DNA of 64,000 nucleotides from Selaginella moellendorffii (lineage: Eukaryota > Streptophyta > Lycopodiopsida > Selaginellales > Selaginellaceae). Position 1 is the stretch's first letter. Every line of letters begins with the position of its first letter. Of this stretch, positions 1 through 12,415 are shown piece after piece. The notes under the pieces were generated by a model. That model searched no databases. It was given only the letters and a program-made list of their open reading frames with translations, and was not told where the DNA came from. The stretch lies in NCBI RefSeq assembly GCF_000143415.4, contig NW_003314325.1:680978-744977 (forward strand), in the 5' to 3' direction. The position numbers were made by a program, and so were the translations under genes.

Positions 1-517
1 ATTGAAACTTACTAAATATGAAATATCCTTAGATTATGAATTTGGGCATAGGATGAACACTATTATGTTTACACAATCTTTACATTCCGTAAATATGCCA
101 AATGAGCAAGTCTAGACACTTTTCATAAATAGCATTTGGGACCAAAATAAGACTAACACAAAGGGCATGATAACAAGGGTGTTTGGTAGATATGGTAAGT
201 TATCATCCAGCGATATTGAAGGACTAATCTCAATACGCGAGGGTTCTTATCAAACTAATGCAAGACAAAGCAAAGAAAAACTAACAAGCTGAGCCAAGTA
301 TGCTTGAGTAAATAGACGCTTAAGAATTTCTTCCTTATGCTCGTTTGGCTAAGTATAGATGCAAAGTTCAGTTTATTAACATTTGAACAAAAAGGACTGA
401 TAAGGGTCCAGCAATACTAACCTCTTGCCATTGTGGTAATAAGGAAAGAATATCTAAAAGGACTAACCAACAGATAACTTTCGATACCTGAAGTTATATT
501 CGCAACATAATGGGACC
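1..517 (+). repeat. Decayed fragment of L-family LTR
   Basis: This stretch follows, almost base for base, the end of the L LTR seen in good condition at 26030-26543: the run around 'cttactaaatatg', the 'gataacaagggtgtttgg' block, and a terminal '...attcgcaaca' equivalent to the LTR end at 26543. Most differences from the better copies are C-to-T and G-to-A changes, as expected for an old methylated repeat. The left end is cut by the window. No coding sequence is visible. Confidence 0.8.
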
Positions 518-835
518 AAGCATAATAATAAGGGTGTTTGGAAAACATAGTAAACTATTATGTAATAATATTAAGGGACTAGACTCAATCCGCAAAAAAG
601 AACTAAGAATCAGGCTGAGTATGTTTAGCAAGAAATATATAGGAGTTCCTACCTTATATTTATCTGGCTAAGTATAAATGTTAAACCCAGTTTCCTGACA
701 CTTGAACAAAAGGGGTTGAAAAAAGAAGCAACAATACCAACCTCTTGCCATCGTAGTCATAATGAAAGAATATCTGAAAAGATTCGCCAATATGTAACTT
801 TCGATACTTGTAGTTATATTTATGATACTGTCATA
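518..835 (+). repeat. Second, older fragment of the L LTR end
   Basis: A second copy of the same LTR end starts directly after the first, from 'aagggtgtttggaaaacat' to 'tttcgatacttgtag', with more substitutions and a missing central piece. It is in the same orientation as the fragment at 1-517. Nothing in it can be coding. Confidence 0.65.
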
Positions 836-1234
836 ATAGTAAGGAAAGAATATTCAAAAGGACTCACCAATAAATACTCGCAATCATATTCATGAAAATC
901 CTTACAAATCATCTCTTTAGTTTTTTTCTTTAGTTGCTTACACTAATGTGACAAAAGAAGGCTATACTTATGTGATAAAAGCACTAAGAAGTCCAAAGTT
1001 GAATTAAATATAGATGGATAAGTGGGGTGATTTGATAAAGTGTTCAAAAGCTAACTTTTGCTCTCTTGGGAGATTGGATTGATAATGCTTTTGTGGGTGG
1101 TATTACCTACTTAGATACCTTATATGGCTTATTAAAACCTTGCTCTAGCCATGTGGCTATAGCACCCTAGTGGTAGAAATACTTATGAGCCTCACATTGG
1201 GTGTCCCAAATGTGATTGCATATATTAAAAGTTA

Positions 1235-1960
1235 CACATCAACAAGTCTTTTCAGATATTCTTCCTTTATTATCACAATAGTAGAAGGTTGGTATTGCTA
1301 AACAATTTATCAGCCCCACTAGTGGAGTTAACTGGGCATTTGGAATGTACTTAAACTAGATGAGCATAAGGATGAATTCCTTTGTGCTATTATCTAAGTA
1401 TATTTAGCCTGATAAAGAGTTCCCATCTTATTGTGTCTTGCACTGGCTAGTGACAAAAAATTTATATAAGATTATTCCCTCAATGTCATCAAAATAATAG
1501 CTTACCATGTCTGACCAATCTGAGGTATAGTCTAGCTCCCACTTGCTTGTGTGCTTATCTTTGTTTCGTGTCCAATTTGGGTCTAAGCCAAAGCTCTATA
1601 CCATGCTAGCTAATGAAGTACTTATATTCGTGTGTTAAGTTATTGGTATACTAAAATAGCACTAAATTTCATTTGACTCCATTTTACATGCTAATCATGG
1701 CAATGGGATGCTTTAAGATATCTCTCCATGCTCCTATCCCTTCATTGTTTAGGCTAAATACTTGAGAGTCATTCTATACTTTAGCTCCTTTATTCTTTGG
1801 TTGTATGGTTGGGAGTTTAACTCCGTCCCTTCGTTCAGTGGCATAAGGCTTTGAAACTCCACTACCCTTGGACATATGCCCAAGGGTTTACATTTTATTC
1901 TATGGTTATCTTATGGTAAATCACCCATACATGTGGCCATGGTGTTATTATATAGTTCTT
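1235..1960 (-). repeat. Decayed L-family LTR, reverse orientation
   Basis: Read in reverse, this matches most of an L LTR: the 'cagcaatacc' block, the middle block around 1500-1700 containing the equivalent of 'ccatgctagct', and the terminal hairpin region (1905-1935, 'ctatggttatcttatggtaaatcacc'-like, equivalent to 49102-49130). No internal region or partner LTR is recognisable on either side, so it is a solo LTR or truncated remnant. Decay is again mainly transitions. Confidence 0.65.
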
Positions 1961-4900
1961 ATATAAAGGAAAAAAGAATAATTATTTTATTTAGTAATCT
2001 AAGGTATAACTACATGGTAAGGAAGTTCTAGAGGTCAATAGGGTTTAGTGGGTGTCTCCATTAAAGGAAGATTCCCTAGTGCTATCATTAATGATAGTGG
2101 ATGATGTGCCACCAACTGAACAAGATAGAAAAAAAAAATCATCTTATTACAAAGATAGACAAACAAAAATCAAATAAGTAACTTACTAAAATAAGTAGAT
2201 ATGTAACATTTAACCTCCTTATCTCGACAATATAACTTTCAGTATTTCAACCAATTATACCAAACTTTTGTTTAATTACTTTATAATTATTATGTCTTAT
2301 AACATTACTGGTACTTCCACAACTCTATAGTATAAGTGGTTTAAAGTCATTTTGTGGTCATGAGTACCAAACCCCCTAGACCCTAGAAGATAATTGTTTT
2401 AGCTTTCAAATTTGCGGTTTTAATATCATCACTTAGATTTCTCTGCCAAATCTAATGTCTCTAGATGCACAACATTCTTAAATACCTCCAAGTATATTCT
2501 AGCATATCTTACCAATTAGATTAATCTTGCATTTATAAATTATAAATCTGAAATATTAATACATAGTTTGAAAGCCTAGTTGATCAAGAGTGCCTTGTTT
2601 TCATCTTTCTCTATAGAAGAAATATTTTCTAAGCTACTTTCAAAATGCTAACATATATTCCTTATAGAAATGATGCAATGACCATTTAAAAAATGGTCTC
2701 TTCCTATAGATTCATTTTCTCTATCAATAGTGGCTTTCTAAACCATTTCAAGACATAAATTCCTGAAGTCAAAGACATGTCAAAGTAGTGGTCAAAGTGA
2801 AAGTCTAATAAGCATAACCAAAATGTTAAGAGTAAAAGTATAACTTGGCAAGGAAATGCTTAGGGAATAAGCATGAAGCAATAGACAAATAAATCCCTAA
2901 AAAATATGAAAGAATGGTTACACATGACAAGTGTCATAGCATGTGGAAGTGTCTAGCTAAAGTTTTAAAACCCAAGGACTTAAAAGTGGAACAATGCAAA
3001 AGCCAACTTATCTCATTAAAAAATTGAATGTCTAAAGTATCAAATATTTTGAAAGAAAAACATATCTAGGGCTAGAATATCTAGAGGGTCAATACCTAAT
3101 GTTAGCATGACTGCAAAACAGAATAAATAACTAAAGTATTACTATTTCCTTTTAGTGCCCACATTCAGCTCAATAAATGCCATATAAGTACCAAAAGATT
3201 TAGGACAAATATTTCTGTCAGCATCATCAATGAATTAAAAATATAAATCATGTAATTTGGCACAAAAGAGAATTACAATAGCAAAGTTTTGCACAGAAAT
3301 TTATACAAGTGAGATGCCTAAGACAGCATTTTAGAAAGCTTTTCCCATATGTCTCTCTTTTTCTTTGATAGTAAGAGTTTGTTGTTTTTCAGGGAGAATG
3401 CAAATTCGATTGGTTGTGTTCAGCTCACATCATATGAGATGTGCATTAAGCTGAAGAGGGAGGATTCACAAGTGGATATAGGCATGACATCCTTTCAGGA
3501 AGGAATAGGAAAGAATGAGAAGACTTGCATAAGATGGTAGAGGGAAAAGCTTGCATGCAAGATCAATCACACAGAACATCATGAAAGAAGTTGTTGCAAA
3601 TGAGTTTTTTCTAAAAGTGAAGATATTGACCACCTAATGGAGAAACAGCTGCAAGAGCTTTTCAGTCGCATGGGTGATATTATGAACTGAAGGTATGCAT
3701 TAAAAGTTGTGCAAATTACTATAACACATAGTTCCAGGTTAAGGTGATGGGTGTATAAAGTCTAGAGAGAGCTTCTACTTGAGAAGGACGACATTTAATT
3801 CCTTGCACAACATGTAAAGATTGATTTCTTTCAAGGTTCATTCTTTATATTTTAAATCCACAACGTCAAAAAAGAGCATTGTCACATTATGAAGATTTCC
3901 ACTAAAGAACCTAGCAGTGGGGTTAACTTGGTTTGACAAATGCAAGGAGGAGGAGATCTCAGCCAATCTTGGGTGCATTTTGACTTCAGCCATCATATTA
4001 AAGACTAGGCCACTATGGGTGCGCATGTATATGATCACAAGTAAGAATCTTTAATTTCCTTTTAGAGACAACAATATACTTCTAGGTTTCACAAGCTCCT
4101 CACAACTGCAATGGCTAAGTTCAAACTTGAGGACTTCAAGTCCCAGAAATTATTTTGGAATCTCTTGAATAGTGTGTATAAGCGGGAAACCGGTTCACTA
4201 CCATCCTTCCATGGTTTCATGGCTGATGAAGCAGGAGCTAATTGGAATGCTGTTTGAGAAGTTTATTTCAGAGGCTATCCAGCACCAGAAAAGGAATGCT
4301 CATATATTTTCCATTTTGAATAAAGCTTTCAAATCCACACAAAGAAGTATATTGCCCAAGACCACCAACAAGAACACCTCACCATTTGTAGAGAATGGCA
4401 ACAATCCCAGACAGAGGAAGAAGAGAAGGCATACCTTCAGAAGATATAGTCTTGGTGGGATGGAAAGACAATCAATGATGACAAAAAGCACCTTTTATCA
4501 TGGATTGCTTGGGGCATGCAAGAGTAATCTTATATTCAAAGTTCGGTACTAAAATATTGCCTAAAGAAATATTTTTACATAGTGATTTTTACAGGATGCA
4601 AACATCGATAATGCTGCATATACAAATTTTTTAGAGATGAAACATGCAAGCTAGTTAGTTGGGTAGGGATACAACAAAAAAACAAGTTTATATGATGAAT
4701 ACTGTGAAGATATGGTTGAGGCTCTACTCTAATGCATCAGCTAAAATTTGTTTTTGGAGGGAAAATACATCAGTTCTGATCCAAGTTTACAGGAGTAGGA
4801 GGAGTAGCACATGCAAAGAAATGTGCAGCTAACACTGCAAACTTCAACAAAACTGCTTAGGAAAATGGAATCACGTCATATCAGAGTGGGAATCAGAAGA

Positions 4901-6295
4901 CAACTTACAAGAAGCAGGCTGTGACTGAGACACACATAGTGGGTGTGGACGACACTCACAGGCCAGAATACACTATTGTTAACATCCCGAGGCATGATTA
5001 TTCTTCGAGAAAGATGTTGAACTTTGATAACAATAGGCAATCATAATAGCAGAATGGCATAGTGAACATCATTGAGAAAGAACTCTAAGTCACGTTGGGC
5101 TTTATGACATGTGCTGAATAGGAAGGTCACATACTACTATTACCTCAAACATGAGAAGAGAAGATGTGCAGAGGAACTATCAAGAAACACAGTAGCACTA
5201 TGTATCACAGGTTTTCAGATGTACAAGGACACAAGAACACTCCAAAATTTCTAGTATTGTGGAGATAACATTCTCCACAGCTAGAACTGGTCAATTACAT
5301 CGTTGGATTCAAACATCTCATCTATTTGTACCTCAATCAGTATAAAATGGACTCCACACACATTACGATTGTGCAGGTAACATTGTCCAACAAACAAGCA
5401 TGAGACATCATCAACCATGCAAAATGAATGATAGTTGATGTTAAATTTTTTTAATTGATTTAATAATGCATATTTTAAGTATATACTCTGAATATCCATT
5501 GATATGGCTGCCAGATTGCCATAAAACTGGATTAAAACACACACTCACAATTGATTGTCTCATCGCGTTGTGCGGAAAATGGCCAATCTACAAGAGTCAA
5601 CATGTTCAATGCATACTTGAGGCTCTCCTTTAAGTCTGTTATCTGGGACAGGTTGAACAGGTCTCCATGACAATGACAGAAGCTCATTTTTCGACAGTCT
5701 ACCAAGAGCTTGTCTTCTTCTGAGCCAGCTCAGAAGAAGATGGTCATCGCAGATGATATTAAAGTACCTTCTTGACCACGAATGATCTTGCCTAGCTGTG
5801 AAGTTTGTGAGCCTCCAGTTCTTCATCATTATGGAAGAAATGCATAATGTAACACCCTGGTTACTCCCTTGCCACACTCACTCCTTGCTCCCATTGTGGT
5901 GCTCCTTGTCATACATAGTCATGCCTAGCACCACACCCTAAAAGTTTAATGACTAAATTCAAATTAGTAATGTTAAAATTTAATTAGTAGATGTTGTTAA
6001 ATGGTATATTAACAACTATAAATTTGTAATTAGCCAATGGATGAACAGCTATAAATTATAAGTATATAACCTACACTTGGTTTAAGTTTTTCCTCATTTC
6101 CTTTTTATATTTTTGTTCTTATTTTTATCATTCTCTTTAGTATTATGGCTATATTGGAATATGTAGATCATGCTTAACATAGTATTATTTTTTTCTGATC
6201 TTATTGAGAGAACTAATAGTAAGATAACATTTTTTATTTTCTGTATTATAGTTGGCCTTCTTCTAAAAGAGAGAGAATGTGAAAGAGCCATTAGT
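1961..6295. other. AT-rich decayed DNA without a supported gene
   Basis: Around 2003-2110 a short piece resembles M-family repeat sequence (compare 9235-9290). The rest is AT-rich with only short open frames. An open frame at 4172-4552 on the plus strand (126 codons) and a stretch near 4920-5030, which reads as a plausible but interrupted peptide (HIVGVDDTHRPEY), may be remnants of a degraded coding element. I cannot assign either to a family. 5870-6290 shows nothing recognisable. Confidence 0.4.
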
Positions 6296-6299
6296 CAAT

Positions 6300-6915
6300 G
6301 AGATATCAATCTGATAATCAAGGTTGTAAAGAGAATTGTATAAATTGCAATACCACAAAATCTCTTAAAACTAATACTTGGTTTGCAGATAGCAATCTCA
6401 CATTTGCTTAAATGCTTAAAGTGATGTATTGTTAGTGCATTAAAATGCCACAAGATTAAACTCATATTGAGTGTAGTATTAAAAGTGAGCATATGATAAC
6501 AAATTGGTACAACTTTTGTCATGATATTTATGTTATCACATTGCAACAAGATAGTCAAAAGATTGGTGGTCCAGGAAGAATTGTAGAAATTGATAAAAGT
6601 AAGTTTGGTAAGTAGAAATATAATCGTGGTAGAAGAGTAGAATGTCAATGGGTCTTTGGGGGAATTGAACATAATTTAGATTAAATGTTTATAGTTCTAG
6701 TGGCTGATTGTACTGCACAAACTTCAATTGATATATTATATGCATATGTTGACTAAGTTCTATTTCTATTATTATTATGAACTAAAAATTATAATTATTT
6801 TTTAAAAAATTATATATAGTGATTGTTGGGCTAGTTATAATTCAAAGTGGTTGAATCAATTAAACTTCACACATTATATGTCAACCAATCCTAAAATTTT
6901 GTTGATGTAGAGTTC
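6300..6915 (+). pseudogene. Merlin/IS1595-type DDE transposase fossil
   Basis: Reading one plus-strand frame through several stop codons gives a recognisable transposase. About 6355-6430 encodes NTWFADSNLTF; about 6500-6530 encodes NWYNFCHDIYV; 6556-6660 encodes KIGGPGRIVEIDKSKFGK, a stop, then KYNRGRRVECQWVFGGIE. These are hallmarks of the DDE domain of the IS1595/ISXO2 group, which in eukaryotes is carried by Merlin DNA transposons; the first catalytic Asp lies in VEIDKSKFG. Near 6819-6900 a further piece, SDCWASYNSKW followed by NFTHYMSTNPKILL, corresponds to the second Asp region and the HYTVNHS-like block. Stops are mostly TAA/TAG/TGA at positions consistent with transitions, so the copy is long dead. 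Terminal inverted repeats and target duplication were not located. Confidence 0.8.
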
Positions 6916-8392
6916 AAATAAATTGTATTGAATTGACATAGAATGCAATGAAAAGATCCCTTCCTCACTATGGTACAACAAAAGGATTATACAGCTCTTA
7001 CTTTCAAGAATATATTTGGAGAAAAATATATATTGAAAAGAAGGAAAATTGCATTTAATATTCATTTTAAGCTATACAATCAAGATAATGCTATTATAGT
7101 AGAATAAAAAGTACATATTTTTTTTTACTTTTACAAGATTAAGTGGTCCAGATTAAAACCAATCCAATGGCTATTAAATCCCACTACACTAATTTTAGTG
7201 TATAGCCGTTAATATTAGTATATAACATCATACTTGTACACTTGGACCTCACATCATCCTCTCCTCTCAGAAGAATGGAAGGCAGTTAGAGTTCTTTGGT
7301 TAACAGGCAAAGATCTAAAGGAACATCATGAAGAGGCACTAGTGGATTTATAGATGGTATTAATTGTTCTTGATCCTTTTATACAAAGTGTTTTAGCTGT
7401 TGCATATGCATAATTTTTGGAAGATTGGCCTATTAAACATTATGCCAAACCTCATAAACTTGCAGTCCAACTTGCCACAACACCTATATGGTCCCTTTCA
7501 CCAAAAAAAGAGCCCCTCAGACAAACCATGTACCGTAAGATTGGGAAACTAGATTAACACAAAATCATCCATTTTATACTCCATAGGTAGACGATGATGG
7601 AAGTTATAGTGTCATTGTTGTCCCACTTGTATGTGGCCCAAGTGTTTAGAAAACTCCATTTAAACAAGTGAAAGAATGTTCGTTAAATACTAATTCTAAG
7701 ACCTAGCATCGGCAGTTTGTGGCAATCGAGCAATATCAGATCATGACCATATAGGAATTTATATGGTGAAGCACCAATTGTACTTTGTACCTCTATGATA
7801 TACACTTACTAAAGAGACAGTAAATAACCATCTCAATCCAAATGCTGAAAGTTTACATATTTCGCAATCATCCCTTTGAATATCCAAATAAGTTATTTCA
7901 CCAAACCATTTATTTATGGATGATAAACACTTATTGAACAGAGCCTTTTATTCACCAGCAAAACACCAAAAAACTGGACATGGTTTCATTGGGTATGAAA
8001 CCAGCAAAAACCTTTACTTAGGGGAGCTTACTATAGAAGTATCTATGAAGAGGGGTTGTTCATAAATTGGATCTTGAAGGTCTACCCAAATGTGTCACCC
8101 AAAACCATTTGTCTGGTGGTGTCCACATCCATTCCCAAATACCTGCCTCTCCTTGCTTTCACAAGAAATGCCAAAGTTGTACTTCTTTCTTAGCTTTTTC
8201 TAGTCCATTTTGCCTTCCTCTCTTTTCAGTTATAGGACATGAGCTGCTGCTGTAGTAATCATTCTAGCCCACACCCGTGATACTACCACCTTTAGCCTTT
8301 CATGTTTATCATTAAAGATTCTATTGCACCTGGCTTTCCAAACTTCCCACAATTAGATGACAAGCACTTGTGAAAATGTAGTATATCTCCAA
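6916..8392. other. AT-rich DNA, no supported gene
   Basis: No gene, RNA or recognisable repeat boundary is visible. Short open frames exist (for example 8067-8255) but have no recognisable domain. The stretch 7640-8050 has the feel of decayed retroelement sequence, but I found no diagnostic motif. Confidence 0.35.
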
Positions 8393-9425
8393 CTTGTAAT
8401 ACATAAATTCCTAAGCCCCAAAATGGGGCTGAAAGGGTGTTATATGGTAGTGGCTAAAGCGAAAGTCCAATAGGCATAACATGTTTGGACTAAAAGTTCC
8501 AACTCAGAAAATTGATAGCAGAAGTGGAACTCTCAATAAAGTGCTCAAGGAACGATCACAAAGCAATTAATAAGCAAGTCTTCAAAAAGGGATACAAAAG
8601 GGACCAACACAATACAAGTGTCGTGACATATAGAAGTATTGAGATGGAATCTGAGATGGAGTCTGAGAAGGAGTCTGTGATGGAATCCAAGACCGCATTT
8701 GAGATTGAAATTGAGACCAAGACCAGATCTGAGACCAATTTTGACTCTAAAGGTGAAAGCCCAAAGCAATCATCTTCCAAACCCTAGGGGGTTTGGTGAG
8801 TCTCTATAAGATAGTAAAAGGAGGATTCTAATGGAGCCAGTTTAGCCAAAAAAAACTAGTGTGACTAAGGAAGATTACACTTACGTGGTAGGTGATGATA
8901 TAACCACTGAGGAGTCCAATGCTAAAGTGAACATGGATGAATAAGTGGGATAAAATGGTGAAGTATTTAAGAGTTGGCTCTAACTCCTCTAGGAGATCAA
9001 ATGATCGATGCTTCCAATCCAAGTGTGGGTGGCACTACTTACTTAGATACTTTGCATAGCTCATTGGAACCTCACTCTAGCCACATAACTAGGGCACCTT
9101 AGTGGCAGAAGGTGGAGGAATACCCACAAACCTTATATAGGGCTATGGTATTTTGAAATGTCATCCTAAAGCCCCAAACTGTGGAAGAGGAATCATCCTT
9201 TTGCATAGTGATGAAAGATATAATCATGTGATGAGGAAGTCCTAGAGGTCAATGGGATTTAGTGGTCAGGCTTTTGAGCCTTGACCTAGTGGTAATTTTT
9301 GTGAGCACTATTGTGGATGAAGAGGGACTTGGTGGTTATTAAAGAGATATTAGGAAAGGGTGTTCCCCATGTTTAAAAGTCTAAAATGTATGTGTAAAAA
9401 ATTAATTTTTCCATTCTACTTTAGT
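8393..9425 (+). repeat. Decayed copy of LTR-like family M
   Basis: Collinear with the M element interrupted at 16888/32918: 'taagccccaaaatggggctgaa' corresponds to 15655-15675, the short run of degenerate 'gagatggagtctgag' repeats at 8640-8720 to the large minisatellite at 15865-16390, 'gtgaaagcccaaagc' at 8753 to 16395, and 'gaggaagtcctagaggtcaatggga' at 9232-9256 to the sequence that G2 splits at 16884/32922. This copy therefore shows what the M target looked like before G2 inserted. The apparent open frames across the repeat are not genes. Confidence 0.7.
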
Positions 9426-9429
9426 CACT

Positions 9430-9612
9430 TAACCCCAGCAGGCACCGCCGAGGTGTTTTAATAGGGGCAGAGATCCGAGATCAAGGGCAGCAGATAACGG
9501 TTCTGGACAGTCACCTTATTCAAACCTCGATAGTCGATGACTAGCTATAAACTCCCATCCTTCTTCTTGACAAAGAAGACAGGCACTCCAGCCGGGGACT
9601 GCGAATGCTGAA
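9430..9612 (-). pseudogene. Ty3/gypsy reverse transcriptase fragment (G3 family)
   Basis: The minus strand encodes [17 protein letters not shown], a stop codon, then LVIDYRGLNKVTVQNRYLLP and LISDL, the start of the finger/palm region of a Ty3/gypsy reverse transcriptase. It lies downstream, in the minus direction, of the gag relic at 9650-10375, in the order expected for one element. The catalytic YxDD segment is absent, so only about 60 residues survive. It differs from the G1/G2 family, whose equivalent reads [16 protein letters not shown]. Confidence 0.8.
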
Positions 9613-9649
9613 TGTGGAATTAGTGGTGGCTTTGATGAAAAGTGGTGAG

Positions 9650-10375
9650 GAGCTTGATAAAGAAGAAAAATGATTTTTATTCGGGGAGTTCAAACAGACA
9701 GTTCCTACTCTGTTTGGACAAGGTCATTTCCCAATTGCAACAGAGGTGGACCTTGAGGCAGAGTGAATTCGAGCAGTCGGGGAGGCTTCTTGGGACACAC
9801 AGCTACTTTGTGATTAGGATTAGCATAGTAGAGGCAAAGATTCTAAGATACTCGATGTTGCTTCTCAGCAGGACTTAGCTTCCCTCTTATGAGTCAAGGA
9901 GTACCAGAAATATCCATCGGGACTGGAGCAGTAGGTTCAGGAGTATGCCCCGAAGACTCAAGATGGGATTCTTGAGTCTAGGATGGGAAAATGACGGCAC
10001 AACGACTTTCCTAACGACGTTCAAAGAGACAATTGTCACATCGAACAGCTTTTTTAATGGCGTCTGACAGGTCTGTGGGATCCTCCATGGTGAGCAAAAA
10101 ATCCTTGACACCATTGCTGAGGCCGAAATGAAATTGATCAATCAGGGCCCGCTCATCCCACTGAGTGTCCAAGGCAAGGAGTTGGAACTCCACAGCATAG
10201 ATCGAGGCAGGACGAGACCCCTGAGAGAGACGTCTCATCTTTGTGGTGGCAACCCGAACCCGATCCATCTTGCCAAAATATGCTTCGAGCTTCTTTTTGA
10301 ACAACTAAAGGACCATCAACTCCGGAACCACGACCCCTTTCATGCTCTTCTCCAGGAGAGGAAAAAACCATGACA
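9650..10375 (-). pseudogene. Ty3/gypsy gag relic, copy A (G3 family)
   Basis: On the minus strand, an open stretch at 10304-10011 encodes a typical retrotransposon gag segment (FKKKLEAYFGKMDRV, MRRLSQGSRPASIYAVEFQ, WDERALIDQFHFGLSNGVKD). Further downstream are remnants of the region before the nucleic-acid-binding knuckle. Several frameshifts break it. It resembles the Sushi-like gag of Ty3/gypsy elements and is unrelated in detail to the gag of G1/G2. A partial copy follows at 11205-12060, so the region has been tandemly duplicated. Confidence 0.75.
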
Positions 10376-12415
10376 AAGCTGCACCTTTGAGCAACATCCC
10401 AATCGTGCTGATTTGAGACTCAAGAGTGGGGTACTGCCGATGGTGAAGTGCGAAGATCAGCTCCATCTGGTTCAGGAATCCGCAAAGCTCCGAACGCTTG
10501 CCTGAGGACTTTGTCGGGAAACTTACCTTCGGTTCAAGAACTCTACTTGATCCTTAAGCTGAAAGTGAAGCAAGCTCCTATTGCATGTGAAGAAGGGCCG
10601 CCTTCAGCTCAGTATTCTCATATTGGACTTTTGTAAGGACTTCGGCCAAGGAATCAAGATGGCTTGCAGACTCCATCGGCAAAGAAAAAAAAAGGGGGGG
10701 AAAAAGGAAAATGCAATCAAACAATCAAGATGAGCTAAAGCAAAAGCAAAAAGCACAATCTGAATCAAATTGTCAAGACCCCCAACAAGATCAGGGTTGG
10801 AAAATGCGGAAGACAAAGAGAAAAGCTAGTGGAGACGAAGAAAAAGCCTTAGATTGGTGTTGATTCAAATTGTGGAGAAATGGAACAAGTTAATCTATAT
10901 ATATTATAGGTTGATGAAGCTCCACCACTCTTGGATCGAGGACGGCCTAAATATAGCTGAGGTCGAGGAGGTGCGATATCATTATCAGGATTGTGGTTTG
11001 AGAATTAGGAATCATATGGGAAATCAAAGAGTCAGGAATAGAGAAGTGTCTTGAGAGTCAGGAATGTGGTCTACAAGTCAGGAATCTGGCAAGAGTCAAG
11101 AATGTGGTAAGAATTGGGGGATTCTTGACATAAACTATGCCTTAGGTTGGTTGGCCATGCCCAACCTACCCACTATCCCTACTATACATTTGAAACCCCC
11201 TATAACAGCAAAAGAAAAGTGATTTTTATTAGGGGAGTCCAAATAGACAACTCCTACTCTATTTGGACAAGTCATTTCCCAATTGCAACAGAGGTGGACC
11301 TTAAAGCAGAGTGAACTTGAGCAGTCGGGGAGGCTTCTTGGGACACACAACTGCTTTGTGATTAGGATCAACATAGTAGAGGTAAAGATTTTGAGATACT
11401 TGCTTCTCAACAGGACTCAACTTCCCTCTGATGAGTCGGGGAGTACCAGAAATATTCATCAGGAATGGAGCAATAGGTTCAAAAGTATGCCTCGAAGACT
11501 CAAGCTGGGATTCCTGAGTCTGGGACATGAAAACAGCGGCACAGCGACTTTTCTGAAGAGGAGAAAACCATGACAAAGCTACACCTTCGAGCAACGTCCC
11601 GATCACGCCAATTTGAGACTCGGGAGTGGGGTACTGCCGATATTGAAGTGCGAAGATCAGCTCCATCTGGTTCAGGAATCCACGAAGCTCCAAACACTTG
11701 CCTGAGAACTTTGCTAGGAAACTCACCTTTAGTTCAAGAACTCTACTTGATCCTTGAGCTGAAAGTGAAGCAAGCTCCTATTACATGTGAAGAAGGGCTG
11801 TCTTCAGCTTGGTATTCTCATACTGGACTTTTGTAAGGACTTTGGCCAAGGAATCAAGATGGCTTGCAGACTCCATCGGCAAAGAAAAAAAAAAGGGGGG
11901 AAAAAGGAAAATGCAATCAAACAGTCAAAACGAGCTAAAGAAAAAGCAAAAAGCACAATTTGAATCAAACTGTCAAGATCCCCAACAAGATTAGGATTGA
12001 AAAATGTGGAAGACAAAGAAAAAAGCTAGTGGAAACGAAGAAAATGCCTTAGATTGGTGTTGATTCAGATTGTGGAGAAATGGAACAAGGCTAACCTATA
12101 TATACTATAGGTTGATAAAGCTCTACCACTCTTAGATTGAGGACGGCCTAAATATAGCTGAGGTCGAAGAGGTGCCACATCATTATCAGGAATGTGGTTC
12201 AAGAATCAAGAATCATACGGGAAATCAGAGAGTCAAGAATAGGGAAGTGTCTTGAGAGTCAAGAATGTGGTATGCGGGTCAGGAATGCAGCAAGAGTCAG
12301 GAATGTGGTAAGAATTGGGGGATTCCTAACATAAACTATGCCTTAGGTTAGTTGGCTATGCCCAACCTACCCACTATCCCTACTATACATTTGAAAACCC
12401 CCTACAACAACCCCC
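9660..12415. repeat. Tandem duplication of a gag relic plus L-LTR piece
   Basis: The blocks 9660-11195 and 11205-12410 run in parallel: each contains a G3 gag relic, then a 'tataggttgatgaagct'-type block (10907 and 12106), a 'gaatgtggtaagaattgggg' block (11100 and 12303), and the start of L-type sequence 'aaactatgccttaggtt' (11130 and 12340). The shared order shows the duplication happened after the retroelement pieces had come together. Copy B carries the gag deletion. Confidence 0.65.
11205..12060 (-). pseudogene. Ty3/gypsy gag relic, copy B, internally deleted
   Basis: The minus strand from 11726 to 11301 encodes the gag start region (FLNQMELIFALQYRQYPT, GVIGTLLEGVALSWFSPLQK) and then, out of its normal context, a degenerate CCHC-knuckle tail (YYVDPNHKAVVCPKKP, where the two first cysteines are replaced by Tyr/Val). 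Compared with copy A it lacks the bases equivalent to about 10010-10345, which contain the conserved middle of gag. Flanking sequence at 11208 and 12100 matches copy A at 9662 and 10890. Confidence 0.7.
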
